A DNA stretch of 53,858 bases from Tidjanibacter sp. Its GTDB lineage: Bacteria; Bacteroidota; Bacteroidia; Bacteroidales; Rikenellaceae. Below, piece after piece: positions 1 to 10,027 of this stretch. Below the pieces are notes generated by a model. That model saw only the letters and a program-made list of their open reading frames with translations, was not told the DNA's origin and searched no databases. Position 1 is the first letter of the stretch. Each line of letters opens with the position of its first letter. A program made the position numbers and the translations under genes. The stretch covers positions 1 to 53,858 of the forward strand of contig JAFVSJ010000028.1 of assembly GCA_017503805.1 (NCBI GenBank), given 5' to 3'.

Positions 1-534
1 GTAGCCCTGCACGAGCTGGTAGGTAAACTCGGTGAACGACATACCGTCGCCCTCGCCATTGAAACGTTTCTTAACCGAGTCTTTGGCCATCATATAGTTC
101 ACGGTGATGTGCTTACCCACGTCGCGGATAAACTCGAGGAACGAAAAGTCTTTCATCCAGTCGTAGTTGTTGACCATCAGAGCTGCATTGGGAGCGTCGC
201 TGTCGAAGTCGATGAGCTTGGAGAGTTGACGTTTGATGCACTCTTGGTTGTGGCGGAGGGTGGCCTCATCGAGGAGATTGCGCTCCTGCGACTTGCCCGA
301 GGGGTCGCCAATCATACCAGTTGCGCCACCAACGAGGGCGATGGGTCTGTGGCCGCAACGCTGGAGGTGTTTGAGAATCATCACACCGACAAGGTGGCCG
401 ATGTGGAGTGAGTCTGCTGTGGGGTCGATGCCGAGATAGGCGGTGGTCATCTCTTTCTGGAGCTGCTCTTCGGTGCCGGGCATCATATCGTGGATCATTC
501 CTCTCCACCTGAGTTCTTCTACGAAATTGGTCAT
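1..534 (-). CDS. tyrS: Tyrosyl-tRNA synthetase, N-terminal part (cut by window edge)
   Basis: Class I aminoacyl-tRNA synthetase that charges tRNA-Tyr in the cytosol. The first 178 residues are present. The start ATG at 532-534 opens [12 protein letters not shown], the HIGH signature is at residues 44-47 in a [10 protein letters not shown] context, and the Rossmann-fold segment [13 protein letters not shown], typical of bacterial TyrRS, follows. The reading frame runs off the left edge of the window without a stop, so the KMSKS-type loop and S4-like C-terminal domain are not visible. The gene lies 57 bp downstream of dnaX on the same strand with no obvious promoter between them, so co-transcription is likely. 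Confidence 0.95.
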   Translation of the reverse strand, partial: MTNFVEELRWRGMIHDMMPGTEEQLQKEMTTAYLGIDPTADSLHIGHLVGVMILKHLQRCGHRPIALVGGATGMIGDPSGKSQERNLLDEATLRHNQECIKRQLSKLIDFDSDAPNAALMVNNYDWMKDFSFLEFIRDVGKHITVNYMMAKDSVKKRFNGEGDGMSFTEFTYQLVQGY

Positions 535-591
535 AGTCTTTACTGTGCTCTTATGTTTTTTTCTTGTGTTACTTTTCTTGTTGTCTGTATG

Positions 592-2481
592 TTAGAGTTC
601 GAGCTCAAGCTCTTTGATGAGGATTGCGATCTCGGGGTTTTTCTCTGCGAGGAAGCGGACTTTGTCTACGGGGCGAAGTGGTTTTGCCTCGTCGTTGTTT
701 TCCTTGACCACCACATCGAGTATGATGCTACCCTCGAGATTGCAGTGGCGATGGAGTAGTTCGGTGATTTCGGGCTGGTTGCGCATCACCTCCTCGCGTA
801 TGAGTTCGGTGCTCACCTCTACCGAGAGGGTGTGACCTGCCACGCGGGTGGTTTGGAGGGCATTGCTGAGTCGCGCATTGAAGGTTTTCAGATGGGTGAT
901 GAAGCTGTCCCAATTGTCCGTAATCTTCTTCTGTGCGTGGGGGTCGTAGAATATTACCGCCTCCTGCTCTTCGTCTTGCCCTTGGTCACCTCTCATAATA
1001 TCGCTTATGGAGCCGCCAAAGATGGTCTTTGAACGACTTGGCGTGGGCGTGTGGGGTGTGGGTTGTGCTGTGGCTGCCACGTCGGGGGCCGCTTTTGGAG
1101 CCATCGGAGCAGTTGGCATTGCACTATGTGCCGCGCTCGAGGCTCTGGTCTGTACAGCACTCGGAGTGGCCGCAGCCGGTGAGGTTGTACTTACATCGGT
1201 GGGTGCCGATGGGGTTGTGCTTTGCGGAGTAGCGGTCACATTTGCCATTGCCCCCTGCGAAGTTGCGGTTACCGTTTGCGTTGCTCCCTGTGGTGCGGGG
1301 GCCACATTTTGCCCTCCCTCCTGCGCTTCGGCCGAGCCTATGTGGAGGTCGGGGAGGGTGGGGATGGCTACATCAAATTTTTTTTTTTGACACAAGCCGG
1401 CGAGCTTCATAAGGCCCAACTCGACGTGCAGTCGCTGATTGGTTGCTGTCTTGATTCCTCCGTCTACCGTACCCAGCAAAGAGATGGCCGAAAAGAGGAA
1501 GCCTATGTCGCAGGCGGCGCTCTGCTGCTTGTAACGCTCAAGCAACGAGCCTGTTATCTCCAGCAGCGGTAAGGTCTGCGGGTCTTTGCACATCAACAGA
1601 TCGCGGAAGTGGCTGGCGAGGCCCGATGCGAATGTCTGGCCCGAGAAACCCTTGCTGAGCACCTCGTCGAAGATGAGCAGCGAGCCTTTGTAGTCGCCCT
1701 CGAGGATTGCCGAGGTGAGGCTGAAGTAGGTGTCGTAGTCGAGCACATTGAGGGTTGCAGCCACCTCTTTGTACTCGAGTTTGCCACCGCAGAACGACAC
1801 AGCCTTGTCGAACATCGAGAGCGCATCCCTCATACCGCCATCGGCCTTGCGTGCAATCAGATGGAGCGACTCGTCGTCGTAAGTGACTCCTTCGTTGGAG
1901 GCGATGCTCTTGAGATACTCCACAGCGTCCTCGATGCGGATGCGACGGAAGTCGTATATCTGGCAGCGCGAGAGAATCGTGGGTATGATTTTGTGTTTCT
2001 CGGTGGTTGCCAAGACGAAGATGGCGTGGTGTGGAGGCTCCTCAAGGGTCTTGAGGAAGGCGTTGAATGCGGCCTGCGAGAGCATATGTACCTCGTCGAT
2101 GATGTAGACGCTGTACTCACCCACCTGCGGGGGAATGCGCACTTGGTCTACGAGGTCGCGGATGTTGTCCACCGAGTTATTGGATGCGGCGTCGAGTTCG
2201 TGGATGGAGAAGCTGCGACCTTCGTTGAAACTGCGGCACGATTCGCACTCACCGCAAGCGTCGCCGTCGGCGGTGGGGTTGAGGCAGTTGATGCTCTTGG
2301 CGAAGATGCGTGCGCAGGTGGTCTTACCCACTCCTCGGGGGCCGCAGAAGAGGTAGGCGTGTGCCAACTGCTTGCGTGCGATGGCATTTTTGAGGGTGGT
2401 GGTGATGTGGCTCTGGCCCACGACCGATTCGAATGTCTGCGGGCGATATTTGCGAGCCGAAACTATAAAGTTGTTCTCCAT
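592..2481 (-). CDS. dnaX: DNA polymerase III subunit tau (and probably gamma)
   Basis: Clamp-loader ATPase of the replicative polymerase, 629 aa. Walker A GPRGVGKT is at residues 47-54, zinc-binding Cys66/76/79/82 follow, Walker B IIDE is at 127-130, and the arginine-finger segment ILSRCQ is near residue 170. Clamp-loader domains I-III end at about residue 365. A Pro/Thr/Ala-rich linker (about 385-490) then leads to a C-terminal tau-specific domain that in this family contacts helicase and polymerase. Codons 365-368 (Q-K-K-K) are encoded by a run of eleven A, a candidate slippage site giving a roughly 369-residue gamma form. A -7 box and a 9-bp palindrome lie just upstream. First gene of a probable dnaX-tyrS operon. 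Confidence 0.97.
   Translation of the reverse strand: MENNFIVSARKYRPQTFESVVGQSHITTTLKNAIARKQLAHAYLFCGPRGVGKTTCARIFAKSINCLNPTADGDACGECESCRSFNEGRSFSIHELDAASNNSVDNIRDLVDQVRIPPQVGEYSVYIIDEVHMLSQAAFNAFLKTLEEPPHHAIFVLATTEKHKIIPTILSRCQIYDFRRIRIEDAVEYLKSIASNEGVTYDDESLHLIARKADGGMRDALSMFDKAVSFCGGKLEYKEVAATLNVLDYDTYFSLTSAILEGDYKGSLLIFDEVLSKGFSGQTFASGLASHFRDLLMCKDPQTLPLLEITGSLLERYKQQSAACDIGFLFSAISLLGTVDGGIKTATNQRLHVELGLMKLAGLCQKKKFDVAIPTLPDLHIGSAEAQEGGQNVAPAPQGATQTVTATSQGAMANVTATPQSTTPSAPTDVSTTSPAAATPSAVQTRASSAAHSAMPTAPMAPKAAPDVAATAQPTPHTPTPSRSKTIFGGSISDIMRGDQGQDEEQEAVIFYDPHAQKKITDNWDSFITHLKTFNARLSNALQTTRVAGHTLSVEVSTELIREEVMRNQPEITELLHRHCNLEGSIILDVVVKENNDEAKPLRPVDKVRFLAEKNPEIAILIKELELEL
1378..1388 (-). 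promoter_or_regulatory. A11 slippage tract within dnaX
   Basis: Eleven consecutive A on the coding strand, spanning codons Q365-K368 and followed by TTTGATGTAG. Adding one A to the transcript (or a -1 ribosomal shift) gives K-K-K-I-stop. Losing one A (or a +1 shift) gives N-L-M-stop. Both shorter products end at about residue 369-370, at the border between domain III and the tau-specific region. Known precedents are the A9 transcriptional slippage tract of Thermus dnaX and the A6G ribosomal frameshift of E. coli dnaX. Use of this site is inferred; the tract and the stops are seen. Confidence 0.7.
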
Positions 2482-2500
2482 CTTCTCTGTGCTTGTTTGC

Positions 2501-2521
2501 TTGTGAGGTATAACCTCACAA
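2501..2521. promoter_or_regulatory. 9-bp inverted repeat at the dnaX start of transcription
   Basis: TTGTGAGGT (2501-2509) and ACCTCACAA (2513-2521) form a perfect inverted repeat with a 3-nt spacer. It abuts the dnaX -7 box (2519-2526), so it sits over or just after the expected transcription start. It could be an operator or a 5' RNA hairpin. Confidence 0.55.
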
Positions 2522-2526
2522 AGATA
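2519..2526 (-). promoter_or_regulatory. -7 box of the dnaX promoter
   Basis: TATCTTTG on the minus strand matches the Bacteroidota -7 consensus TAnnTTTG, 38 bp before the dnaX ATG. The -33 position carries TTTC rather than the usual TTTG. Confidence 0.65.
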
Positions 2527-2623
2527 CTACAAAGAGTTGAAAGTTGAAAGCCGGATTGTTTTTTTTGTCTCCGTCGAGGTCGGCACCTTGTGTCGAGGTA
2601 TCCAATTGCTCCTCTCTCTTGGG

Positions 2624-3208
2624 TTAGCCGAGCAGGTGTTCGATGAGGATGCGGAGGCCGATGAGGATGAGGATTGCGCCACCTGCAAGCTCTGCTTTGG
2701 ACTTATAGCGGCCACCGAAGTGGTTGCCGATGGCCACACCTGCTGTGCTGAAGCAGAAGGTTGTTGCGCCTATGAATGCTGCCGCCGACCAGATGTCCAC
2801 CTTCAGCACCGCTAACGATACACCCACAGCCAGGGCATCTATGCTTGTGGCTATGGCCAAGGGGAGCATTTTCTTCGCAGCCAACGGCCTCTCCTCCCTC
2901 GTCGACTCGCCGCAGCAACCCTCCTCTGCCTCTTCGGGCGAGAGAGCCTCGCGTATCATATTGACACCTATGAGTGCCAAAAGTCCAAATGCCACCCAGT
3001 GGTCGATGTTCTCGATTGCGCCCCTGAATGTCACCCCTGCAAAGTAACCCAATATGGGCATAAGTGCCTGAAAGCCACCAAACCAAAGGCCCACAGTGGA
3101 GCATCCTCCGAGCGTAATGCGCCTCATCGAAAGCCCCTTGCAGATGGCCACCGAGAAGGCATCCATAGATACGCCCACGGCCATAAGTAGTAGTGTGATG
3201 AAATCCAT
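2624..3208 (-). CDS. mntP: Manganese efflux pump MntP
   Basis: Inner-membrane Mn(II) exporter of the MntP family, 194 aa, a typical length. Six hydrophobic segments can be seen as two three-helix halves, each with the family Asp motif in its first helix: VGVSMDAFSVAI near residue 15 and ATSIDALAVGVSLA near residue 125. The hydrophilic loop between the halves holds the acidic and Cys-Cys stretch EEAEEGCCGES. The start at 3206-3208 places the first transmembrane helix at residue 3. It lies 137 bp downstream of leuS on the same strand. No mntP riboswitch was recognised upstream. Confidence 0.92.
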   Translation of the reverse strand: MDFITLLLMAVGVSMDAFSVAICKGLSMRRITLGGCSTVGLWFGGFQALMPILGYFAGVTFRGAIENIDHWVAFGLLALIGVNMIREALSPEEAEEGCCGESTREERPLAAKKMLPLAIATSIDALAVGVSLAVLKVDIWSAAAFIGATTFCFSTAGVAIGNHFGGRYKSKAELAGGAILILIGLRILIEHLLG

Positions 3209-3294
3209 TGCGAGATCTCTCTTTGTTTTTGCGGTTTCTTCTATTACACTCTCCTTCTAATCCCCGAGTGTGTGAGGGTGTGGTGCAAGATGGA

Positions 3295-3322
3295 GTCGGG
3301 TGGACCTCGTTGCCCACCCGAC
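3295..3322 (-). terminator. Stem-loop downstream of leuS
   Basis: GTCGGGTGG (3295-3303) and CCACCCGAC (3314-3322) pair perfectly over 9 bp with a 10-nt loop, 24 bp past the leuS stop. No clear U-tract follows on the minus strand, so its terminator role is uncertain. Confidence 0.45.
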
Positions 3323-3345
3323 CCTGTTGCTCATTGTGCGGTGCC

Positions 3346-6102
3346 CTAAAGCACTATGTTGATAATCTTACCCGGCACGATAATCACCTTCTTGGGTGCC
3401 TTGCCGTCGGTGTACTTCTGGGTCTGCTCATCGGCGAGAATCAGAGCCTCAATCTCGCTGTTGGCGATGCCCAGAGGCAGCGACTTCTTGAACCTCATCT
3501 TGCCGTTGAACGATACGGGATACTCAAACGAGTTCTCCACCAAGTAGTCGGGGTTGAACTCGGGGTAGGCTGCGTCGCATACCGAACCCTCGTTGCCCAA
3601 CAGGTGCCACAACTCCTCCGAAATGTGGGGGGTGAAGGGCGAGAGCAGAATGGTCAGAGGCTCCAGGATGGCCCTCTTGTTGCAGTTGCCCAACTCGTTG
3701 AGACAGATCATAAAGGCTGCAATGGAGGTGTTGAACGAGAAGTTCTCTATATCCTCTCTCACCTTCTTGATGGTCTTGTGGAGCGACTTGAGCTCGGCGG
3801 GAGTGGCGGCCTCGTCGCTGATGGCGAGGTTGCCCTGCTTGTCGAAGAATTTGCTCCAGAAGCGGCGCAGGAATTTGTGTACGCCGTCGATGCCATTGGT
3901 ATCCCAGGGTTTGCTCTGCTCGAGCGGGCCGAGGAACATCTCATACATACGCAGCGTGTCTGCGCCGTAGTTATCTACGATGTAGTCGGGGTTGACCACG
4001 TTGAACATACTCTTGCTCATCTTCTCGATAGCCCAACCGCAGACATACTTGTCACCCTCGAGGATGAACTCTGCATCGTTGAACTCGGGCCTCCAGGCGC
4101 GGAATGCGTCGAGGTCGAGAATGTCGTTCTTGACGATGTTTACGTCTACGTGAATCTCCTGTGTCTCGTACTGCTCCTTGAGTCCGAGCGATACGAATTT
4201 GTTGGTGCCCACAACGCGGTAAACGAAGTTGGAACGGCCCTGAATCATACCCTGATTGACAAGCTTCTTGAAGGGCTCGTCCTCGCAGATTACGCCGAGG
4301 TCGAAGAGGAATTTGTTCCAGAAGCGCGAGTAGATAAGGTGACCCGTAGCGTGCTCAATACCACCTACATAGAGGTCTACATTGCGCCAATATTCGTTGG
4401 CCTCGCGGCTCACCAGAGCCTCCGAGTTGCGGGGGTCCATATAGCGCAGGTAGTAGGCCGACGAGCCTGCAAAACCGGGCATAGTGCTGGTCTCGTAGGG
4501 GTAGCCCTCTGCGTTGTGCCAACTCTTCGCACGTGCCAATGGTGGCTCGCCCTCTGCCGTGGGGGTGAACTTCTCCACCTCGGGCAGCTCCAGAGGCAAT
4601 TGCTCGAGCGAGAGGGGGTGTGCTATATCATCTTTGTAGTAGATGGGGAAGGGCTCGCCCCAATAACGCTGACGACTGAAGATGGCATCGCGCAGACGGT
4701 AGTTCACCTTGCGCTGGCCCAAACCACGAGCCTCAATCTCATCCCACATACGCTCGATGGCCACCTTTACGTCGAGGCCGTTGATGAAGTCGGAGTTGAT
4801 GAGTTTGCCCTCTTTGGCATCGTAGCTTGCCTCCTCCACATTGCCGCCCTCTACGACGGGAATGATGTCGAGGCCGAAGTGCTTGGCAAATGCCCAGTCG
4901 CGCGAGTCGTGTGCGGGCACTGCCATAATGGCACCTGTGCCATAGCCTGCCAATACGTAGTCACTCACATAGATAGGAATACGTTTGCCGGTGAAGGGGT
5001 TGATAGCATAGCTGCCTGTGAAGACACCGCTCACACGTTTTGTCTCGGCGATGCGCTCCCTCTCAGAACGTTTCTTGGTGGCCTCAAGGTAGGCCTCTAC
5101 GTCGGCTTGGGCATCGGAGAGGGTGAGCTCTTTTACCCACTCGTGCTCGGGCGCAATAACCATAAAGGTAACGCCAAAGATGGTGTCGGGGCGGGTGGTG
5201 AAAATCTCGAGTTTCTTGTCGCTACCCTCGATGTCGAAAAATACCTGTGCGCCTGTGCTCTTGCCAATCCAGTTGCGCTGAATCTCCTTGAGCGACTCGC
5301 TCCACTCGAGCTTGTCGAGACCCTCGAGCAGGCGGGGTGCATAGGCGGTCACGCGGAGCAACCACTGCTTCATCCTGCGCTGCACAACGGGGAAGCCGCC
5401 ACGCACCGAGAGGCCATCTTTCACCTCGTCGTTAGCAAGCACTGTACCCAACTCGGCGCACCAGTTTACCATCGTGTCGGCGCGGAAGGCGAGGCGGTAG
5501 TTCTGGAGAATCTCCTCGCGCTCCTGTGCGGTGTAGGCTGCCCACTGCTCGGCCGTGAAGGAGAGCTGCTGGCTGCAGGCTGCATCGAGTCCCTCGGTGC
5601 CCTGCTTCTCGAAACGAGCCACCAGAGCCTCGATTTTCTCGGCTTTGCCGAGAGTGTTGTCGTAGTAGTGGGAGAACATCTCGAGGAAGGCCCACTGTGT
5701 CCACTTATAATACTCGGGCTCGCAGGTGCGTACCTCGCGCGACCAATCGTAGGAGAAACCTATCTTGTCGAGCTGCGAACGGTAGCGTGTGATGTTCTGC
5801 TCGGTGGTCACTGCGGGGTGCTGTCCGGTCTGGATGGCATACTGCTCTGCGGGGAGTCCGAAAGCGTCGTAACCCATAGGGTGGAGTACGTTGAATCCGC
5901 AGGAGCGTTTGTAGCGCGAGTAGATGTCGGAGGCGATGTAGCCCAGCGGGTGGCCTACGTGGAGTCCCGCACCCGAGGGGTAGGGGAACATATCGAGAAC
6001 GTAAAACTTTGGCTTAGAGCTATCTACCTCCACTCGGTAGGTCTGCTCTTTCTGCCATTGCTCTTGCCATTTGGCCTCGAGCTGTTTGAAATTATATTCC
6101 AT
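3346..6102 (-). CDS. leuS: Leucyl-tRNA synthetase
   Basis: Charges tRNA-Leu and edits mis-activated amino acids; 918 aa, full length. The class I HIGH signature appears as HVGH in [16 protein letters not shown] near residue 45. The CP1 editing domain contains the conserved [13 protein letters not shown] segment near residue 300. The KMSKS loop is present as [14 protein letters not shown] near residue 670, followed by an anticodon-binding helical domain. The start ATG is at 6100-6102, about 45 bp downstream of a TATCTTTG box. The opposite strand carries a long spurious open frame caused by codon bias. Confidence 0.98.
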   Translation of the reverse strand: MEYNFKQLEAKWQEQWQKEQTYRVEVDSSKPKFYVLDMFPYPSGAGLHVGHPLGYIASDIYSRYKRSCGFNVLHPMGYDAFGLPAEQYAIQTGQHPAVTTEQNITRYRSQLDKIGFSYDWSREVRTCEPEYYKWTQWAFLEMFSHYYDNTLGKAEKIEALVARFEKQGTEGLDAACSQQLSFTAEQWAAYTAQEREEILQNYRLAFRADTMVNWCAELGTVLANDEVKDGLSVRGGFPVVQRRMKQWLLRVTAYAPRLLEGLDKLEWSESLKEIQRNWIGKSTGAQVFFDIEGSDKKLEIFTTRPDTIFGVTFMVIAPEHEWVKELTLSDAQADVEAYLEATKKRSERERIAETKRVSGVFTGSYAINPFTGKRIPIYVSDYVLAGYGTGAIMAVPAHDSRDWAFAKHFGLDIIPVVEGGNVEEASYDAKEGKLINSDFINGLDVKVAIERMWDEIEARGLGQRKVNYRLRDAIFSRQRYWGEPFPIYYKDDIAHPLSLEQLPLELPEVEKFTPTAEGEPPLARAKSWHNAEGYPYETSTMPGFAGSSAYYLRYMDPRNSEALVSREANEYWRNVDLYVGGIEHATGHLIYSRFWNKFLFDLGVICEDEPFKKLVNQGMIQGRSNFVYRVVGTNKFVSLGLKEQYETQEIHVDVNIVKNDILDLDAFRAWRPEFNDAEFILEGDKYVCGWAIEKMSKSMFNVVNPDYIVDNYGADTLRMYEMFLGPLEQSKPWDTNGIDGVHKFLRRFWSKFFDKQGNLAISDEAATPAELKSLHKTIKKVREDIENFSFNTSIAAFMICLNELGNCNKRAILEPLTILLSPFTPHISEELWHLLGNEGSVCDAAYPEFNPDYLVENSFEYPVSFNGKMRFKKSLPLGIANSEIEALILADEQTQKYTDGKAPKKVIIVPGKIINIVL

Positions 6103-6144
6103 TGTCTATTGTTTAGGTTTGAAAATTCGTAAAAAACTGAGCTA

Positions 6145-6171
6145 CAAAGATAAGTATATTTGCGGTGCAAA
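6145..6171 (-). promoter_or_regulatory. leuS promoter
   Basis: A minus-strand TATCTTTG box occupies 6145-6152. A TTTG at 6168-6171 lies 15 bp upstream, shorter than the usual 19-21 bp, so the -7 box is the better-supported part. Confidence 0.6.
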
Positions 6172-6362
6172 CCACACACCCCGATAAAGTTTTTTGCAAA
6201 CAGTAGAAACACAGGCAGTTGCGAGGGTGGGTTTGGTGTTTCGATAGTCGCAACAAATAGTTTCGCCAAAACGATAAGAAAAAAGAATCGACCAAAAGGG
6301 CAAAAAGGGGCTAAAATGCTGAGAAATCGGCCCTCTCGGGGGTGAAAAAAATGCCATATATA

Positions 6363-6392
6363 TTGTAGAAACAAAAAAATGCCGTATCTTTG
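6363..6392 (+). promoter_or_regulatory. Promoter of the rpsL operon
   Basis: TTG at 6363-6365, a 19-bp spacer, then TATCTTTG at 6385-6392, a good match to the Bacteroidota sigma-ABfr consensus. The leader to rpsL is about 80 nt. Confidence 0.8.
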
Positions 6393-6478
6393 CAGGCCCA
6401 AAAATGGGAACGTGAGTCCCACAATGGGCAATACGAGAATAAAAGTTTAACAAAAACAAAGGACTAAAGAAAGTAAAG

Positions 6479-6862
6479 ATGCCTACAATTCAGCAGCTTG
6501 TACGTAAAGGAAGGGTTCAGTTGGAGATGAAGAGTAAATCTCCCGCCCTCGACGCTTGTCCCCAGAGGCGCGGTGTGTGCGTGCGTGTTTACACCACCAC
6601 CCCCAAGAAGCCTAACTCGGCAATGCGTAAAGTAGCACGTGTGAAACTTACCAACCAGAAAGAGGTGAATGCCTACATCCCTGGTGAGGGACACAACTTG
6701 CAGGAACACTCTATCGTTTTGGTGCGCGGTGGTCGTGTAAAAGACCTCCCCGGTGTACGCTACCACTTGGTTCGTGGTGCATTGGATAGCGCAGGTGTAG
6801 ACGGTCGTCGTCAGCGTCGTTCGAAATACGGTGCTAAACGTCCCAAAGCAGCCAAAAAGTAA
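6479..6862 (+). CDS. rpsL: 30S ribosomal protein uS12
   Basis: Decoding-centre protein of the small subunit, 127 aa. The conserved [11 protein letters not shown] loop (about residues 41-51) and [12 protein letters not shown] loop (about 83-94) are intact. The lysines that mutate in streptomycin-resistant strains are in the wild-type state, so ribosomal resistance is not suggested. First gene of the long ribosomal cluster, followed 46 bp later by rpsG. Confidence 0.99.
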   Translation: MPTIQQLVRKGRVQLEMKSKSPALDACPQRRGVCVRVYTTTPKKPNSAMRKVARVKLTNQKEVNAYIPGEGHNLQEHSIVLVRGGRVKDLPGVRYHLVRGALDSAGVDGRRQRRSKYGAKRPKAAKK

Positions 6863-6908
6863 TCTCTCACAACTAGTAAGAACACACAATTAAAAGATTT
6901 AAGACAAA

Positions 6909-7385
6909 ATGAGAAAAGCAAAGCCTAAAAAGCACATTCTACTTCCAGATCCCAAATTTGGTGACGTTATGGTTACCCGCTTTGTAAACAGTTTGATGCT
7001 GGATGGTAAGAAGAGTATTGCATACACCATTTTCTACGATGCGTTGGATCTGGTGGGCGAGAAGATGAAGGATGCAGACAAGGCTCCTCTTGAGGTATGG
7101 AAACAGGCACTTGAGAACATCACCCCCCAGGTTGAGGTGAAGTCGCGCCGTATCGGTGGTGCTACCTTCCAGGTTCCTATGGAGGTTCGTCCTGAGCGCA
7201 AGATTTCGATTTCGATGAAAAATATGGTCCTTTATTCTCGTAAGCGCGCAGGTAAGTCTATGGCAGAGAAACTCTGCGGTGAGATTATGGCTGCCTACAA
7301 CAACGAGGGTGCTGCCTTCAAACGTAAAGAGGAGATGCACCGTATGGCAGAGGCAAATAAAGCATTCGCACACTTCAGATTCTAA
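6909..7385 (+). CDS. rpsG: 30S ribosomal protein uS7
   Basis: Primary 16S rRNA-binding protein of the small-subunit head, 158 aa, normal length. It starts [19 protein letters not shown] and contains the family segments [12 protein letters not shown] and [18 protein letters not shown]. It lies between rpsL and fusA in the classic str operon order; only 8 bp separate its stop from the fusA start, suggesting translational coupling. Confidence 0.99.
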   Translation: MRKAKPKKHILLPDPKFGDVMVTRFVNSLMLDGKKSIAYTIFYDALDLVGEKMKDADKAPLEVWKQALENITPQVEVKSRRIGGATFQVPMEVRPERKISISMKNMVLYSRKRAGKSMAEKLCGEIMAAYNNEGAAFKRKEEMHRMAEANKAFAHFRF

Positions 7386-7393
7386 GAGATTCG

Positions 7394-9508
7394 ATGGGAA
7401 GAGATTTAACATATACGCGTAATATCGGTATCATGGCGCACATCGATGCCGGTAAGACCACCACTTCCGAGCGAATCCTGTTCTACACCGGTAAGACCCA
7501 CAAGATCGGTGAGACACACGATGGTTCTGCTACTATGGACTGGATGGTTCAGGAGCAGGAGCGTGGTATCACCATCACTTCGGCCGCTACTACCGCTTTC
7601 TGGAACTACAATGGCAAACAGTATCAGATTAACCTGATCGACACCCCCGGACACGTAGACTTTACTGTGGAGGTTGAGCGCTCGCTCCGAGTACTCGATG
7701 GCGCAGTGGCTACTTTCTGTGCAGTGGGTGGTGTGGAGCCCCAGAGTGAGACCGTATGGCGTCAGGCCGACAAGTATAACGTACCCCGTATCGGTTACGT
7801 TAACAAGATGGACCGCACCGGTGCCGATTTTAGTAATGTATGCGCACAGGTTAAAGAGCGCCTTGGCGCTAACGCAGTACCCGTAGTTTTGCCCATCGGC
7901 AGCGAGCAGTCGTTCAGGGGTGTGATAGACCTTATATATAATAGGGCCATCATCTACGACGATGCAAAGAAAGATCAGCTCGTGAACTACACCTATGAGC
8001 CCATACCCGAGGAGTTGAAAGCCGAGGCTGAGGAGGCAAGGGCACACCTCGTTGAGGAGGTAGCCACTGTCGATATGGCTCTTATGGAGAAGTTCTTTGA
8101 GGATCCCGATTCGATCACTCCCGAGGAGCTCATCGCCGCTATTCGCAAAGCAACTATCGGTATGCAGATCATCCCTATGTTGTGTGGTTCGTCGTTCAAG
8201 AACAAAGGTGTTCAGCTTCTGCTGGATTCGATTATGATGTTCTTGCCCTCGCCCCTCGATATCGAGGCTATCAACGGCACCGACCCCCGCAACGAGAGCA
8301 ACGTGAAGCGTTACCCCACCGAGGATGATCCCTTCTGCGCACTCGCATTTAAGATTGCAACCGACCCCTATGTAGGTCGTCTGGCATTCATCCGTATCTA
8401 CTCCGGTAAACTCGATGCAGGTACCTATGTCTTCAACACCCGTTCGGGCAAGAAGGAGCGTATCAGCCGTATCTACCAGATGCACGCCAACAAGCAGAAT
8501 CCTATGGATACCATCGGCGCAGGCGATATCTGTGCAGTGGTTGGTTTCAAGGATGTTCGCACCGGCGATACCCTCTGCGTAGAGGACAAGCAGATTACCC
8601 TCGAGTCGATGACCTTCCCCGAGCCCGTTATCGGTATCGCCGTTGAGCCCAAAACTCAGAAGGATCTCGACAAACTCGGTATCGCACTCGGCAAACTCGC
8701 AGAGGAGGATCCTACCTTCACCGTGAAGACCGATCAGGATAGCGGCCAGACCATCATCAGTGGTATGGGCGAGCTCCACCTCGATATCATCATCGACCGT
8801 CTCCGCAGGGAGTTCGGCATCGAGATTAATGTTGGTGCACCTCAGGTATCCTACAAGGAGGCCCTCAATGGCACCTTCCAGATGCGCGAGGTATTCAAGA
8901 AGCAGTCCGGTGGTCGTGGTAAATTTGCAGATATCATCTTCGAGATCGGTCCCGCCGATGAGGGTGTTCAGGGTCTGCAGTTTATCGACGAGGTTAAAGG
9001 CGGTAACGTACCTAAGGAGTTTATCCCCGCAGTTCAGAAAGGTTTCGAGTCGGCAATGGCCAACGGTCCTCTTGCAGGCTTCGGCATCGATTCGATGAAG
9101 GTAACCCTGAAGGATGGTTCGTTCCACCCCGTAGACTCGGATGCACTTTCGTTTGAGATTTGCGCCCGCAACGGTTTCCGCGAGGCTACTCCCAAGTGTA
9201 ATCCCGTACTGATGGAGCCCATTATGAAAGTGGAGGTTGTTACCCCCGAGGAGTATATGGGTGATATCATCGGCGACCTTAACAAACGTCGTGGTCAGAT
9301 TGAGGGTACCGAGAGCAAAGGCGTTGCAACCGCAATCAAAGCCAAAGTACCTCTGTCGGGAATGTTCGGCTATGTTACCGTACTCCGTACACTCTCGTCG
9401 GGCCGCGCTACCTCTACAATGGAGTTCTCGCACTTCGATGAGGTTCCTCAGAATGTAGCTAAGGATGTTATCGAGAAATGCGGCGGCAAGAAACAAGAAT
9501 TGGAATAA
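7394..9508 (+). CDS. fusA: Translation elongation factor G
   Basis: Ribosomal translocase GTPase, 704 aa. G1 is AHIDAGKTT (residues 15-23), the switch II motif is DTPGHVDFT, and G4 is NKMDRTGAD. Domain II, the domain III segment [12 protein letters not shown], domain IV and a C-terminal domain V are all present, so the protein is full length. Its place between rpsG and rpsJ supports EF-G rather than a tetracycline-protection paralogue. No fusidic-acid resistance call is made. Confidence 0.98.
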   Translation: MGRDLTYTRNIGIMAHIDAGKTTTSERILFYTGKTHKIGETHDGSATMDWMVQEQERGITITSAATTAFWNYNGKQYQINLIDTPGHVDFTVEVERSLRVLDGAVATFCAVGGVEPQSETVWRQADKYNVPRIGYVNKMDRTGADFSNVCAQVKERLGANAVPVVLPIGSEQSFRGVIDLIYNRAIIYDDAKKDQLVNYTYEPIPEELKAEAEEARAHLVEEVATVDMALMEKFFEDPDSITPEELIAAIRKATIGMQIIPMLCGSSFKNKGVQLLLDSIMMFLPSPLDIEAINGTDPRNESNVKRYPTEDDPFCALAFKIATDPYVGRLAFIRIYSGKLDAGTYVFNTRSGKKERISRIYQMHANKQNPMDTIGAGDICAVVGFKDVRTGDTLCVEDKQITLESMTFPEPVIGIAVEPKTQKDLDKLGIALGKLAEEDPTFTVKTDQDSGQTIISGMGELHLDIIIDRLRREFGIEINVGAPQVSYKEALNGTFQMREVFKKQSGGRGKFADIIFEIGPADEGVQGLQFIDEVKGGNVPKEFIPAVQKGFESAMANGPLAGFGIDSMKVTLKDGSFHPVDSDALSFEICARNGFREATPKCNPVLMEPIMKVEVVTPEEYMGDIIGDLNKRRGQIEGTESKGVATAIKAKVPLSGMFGYVTVLRTLSSGRATSTMEFSHFDEVPQNVAKDVIEKCGGKKQELE

Positions 9509-9524
9509 AAGAATAACCATAATT

Positions 9525-9830
9525 ATGAGTCAGAAAATTAGAATCAAACTCGAATCTTACGACCACAACTTGGTTGACAAATCGGCCGAGAAGATCGTAA
9601 AAACTGTGAAAAGCACAGGCGCAGTAGTAAGCGGTCCTATTCCACTTCCTACTCAGAAAAAGATTTTCACTGTGAACCGTTCGACTTTCGTTAACAAGAA
9701 AGCACGTGAGCAGTTCCAGCTCTGCACCTTCAAAAGGATCCTTGATATCTACAGCTCGACCCCCAAAACTATCGACGCTCTGATGAAATTGGAGCTCCCC
9801 TCGGGTGTTGAGGTGAACATCAAAGTCTGA
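9525..9830 (+). CDS. rpsJ: 30S ribosomal protein uS10
   Basis: Small-subunit head protein, 101 aa. The start at 9525 gives [20 protein letters not shown], matching the family N-terminus; upstream in-frame codons overlap fusA and can be ignored. The segment [17 protein letters not shown] is diagnostic. It follows fusA by 16 bp, so the str and S10 operons are fused here. Unusually, 197 bp separate it from rplC. Confidence 0.98.
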   Translation: MSQKIRIKLESYDHNLVDKSAEKIVKTVKSTGAVVSGPIPLPTQKKIFTVNRSTFVNKKAREQFQLCTFKRILDIYSSTPKTIDALMKLELPSGVEVNIKV

Positions 9831-10027
9831 TAGCAGAGACGCCCCACATACAGAAGTGATCCTCGCGGATACCTATTAGATAATATACGCGAGGAGCACT
9901 TTCTGCGGCCTGGCGAGGCGGTGGCCACGCAGGACGCAGAGGGCAAAAATCTCCCGAAATACAAGAGAGAACCAAACACACACACTTTTTATATTAAACA
10001 AACAACAAGTAATTAAAGACAGGTAAA
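9831..10027 (+). promoter_or_regulatory. Structured spacer between rpsJ and rplC
   Basis: 197 bp inside an otherwise tightly packed operon. TCCTCGCG (9860-9867) pairs with CGCGAGGA (9888-9895), extended by GTG (9856-9858) with CAC (9897-9899) across one mismatch; the loop is 20 nt. A second, weaker GC-rich fold covers about 9903-9935. No TAnnTTTG box was seen, so it is probably transcribed as an intra-operon leader for L3-L4-L23. Autoregulation by L4 is a guess. Confidence 0.5.

Larger units (their letters stand above)
6103..6478. other. Intergenic region between leuS and rpsL with divergent promoters
   Basis: 376 bp without a credible gene. It holds the leuS -7 box near 6145 and the rpsL promoter at 6363-6392. 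The middle is A/T-rich. Short open frames here lack recognisable protein features. Confidence 0.7.

Noticed and set aside
3208-6132. 974-codon open frame on the strand opposite leuS
   Set aside because: Antisense shadow produced by codon bias of leuS, which is clearly a full-length LeuRS; no recognisable domain. The same applies to long frames opposite fusA (7406-9520), moxR/DUF58 (39651-41558), rplR/rpsE (17304-18785), secY (19411-20784), murA, eno and frdA.
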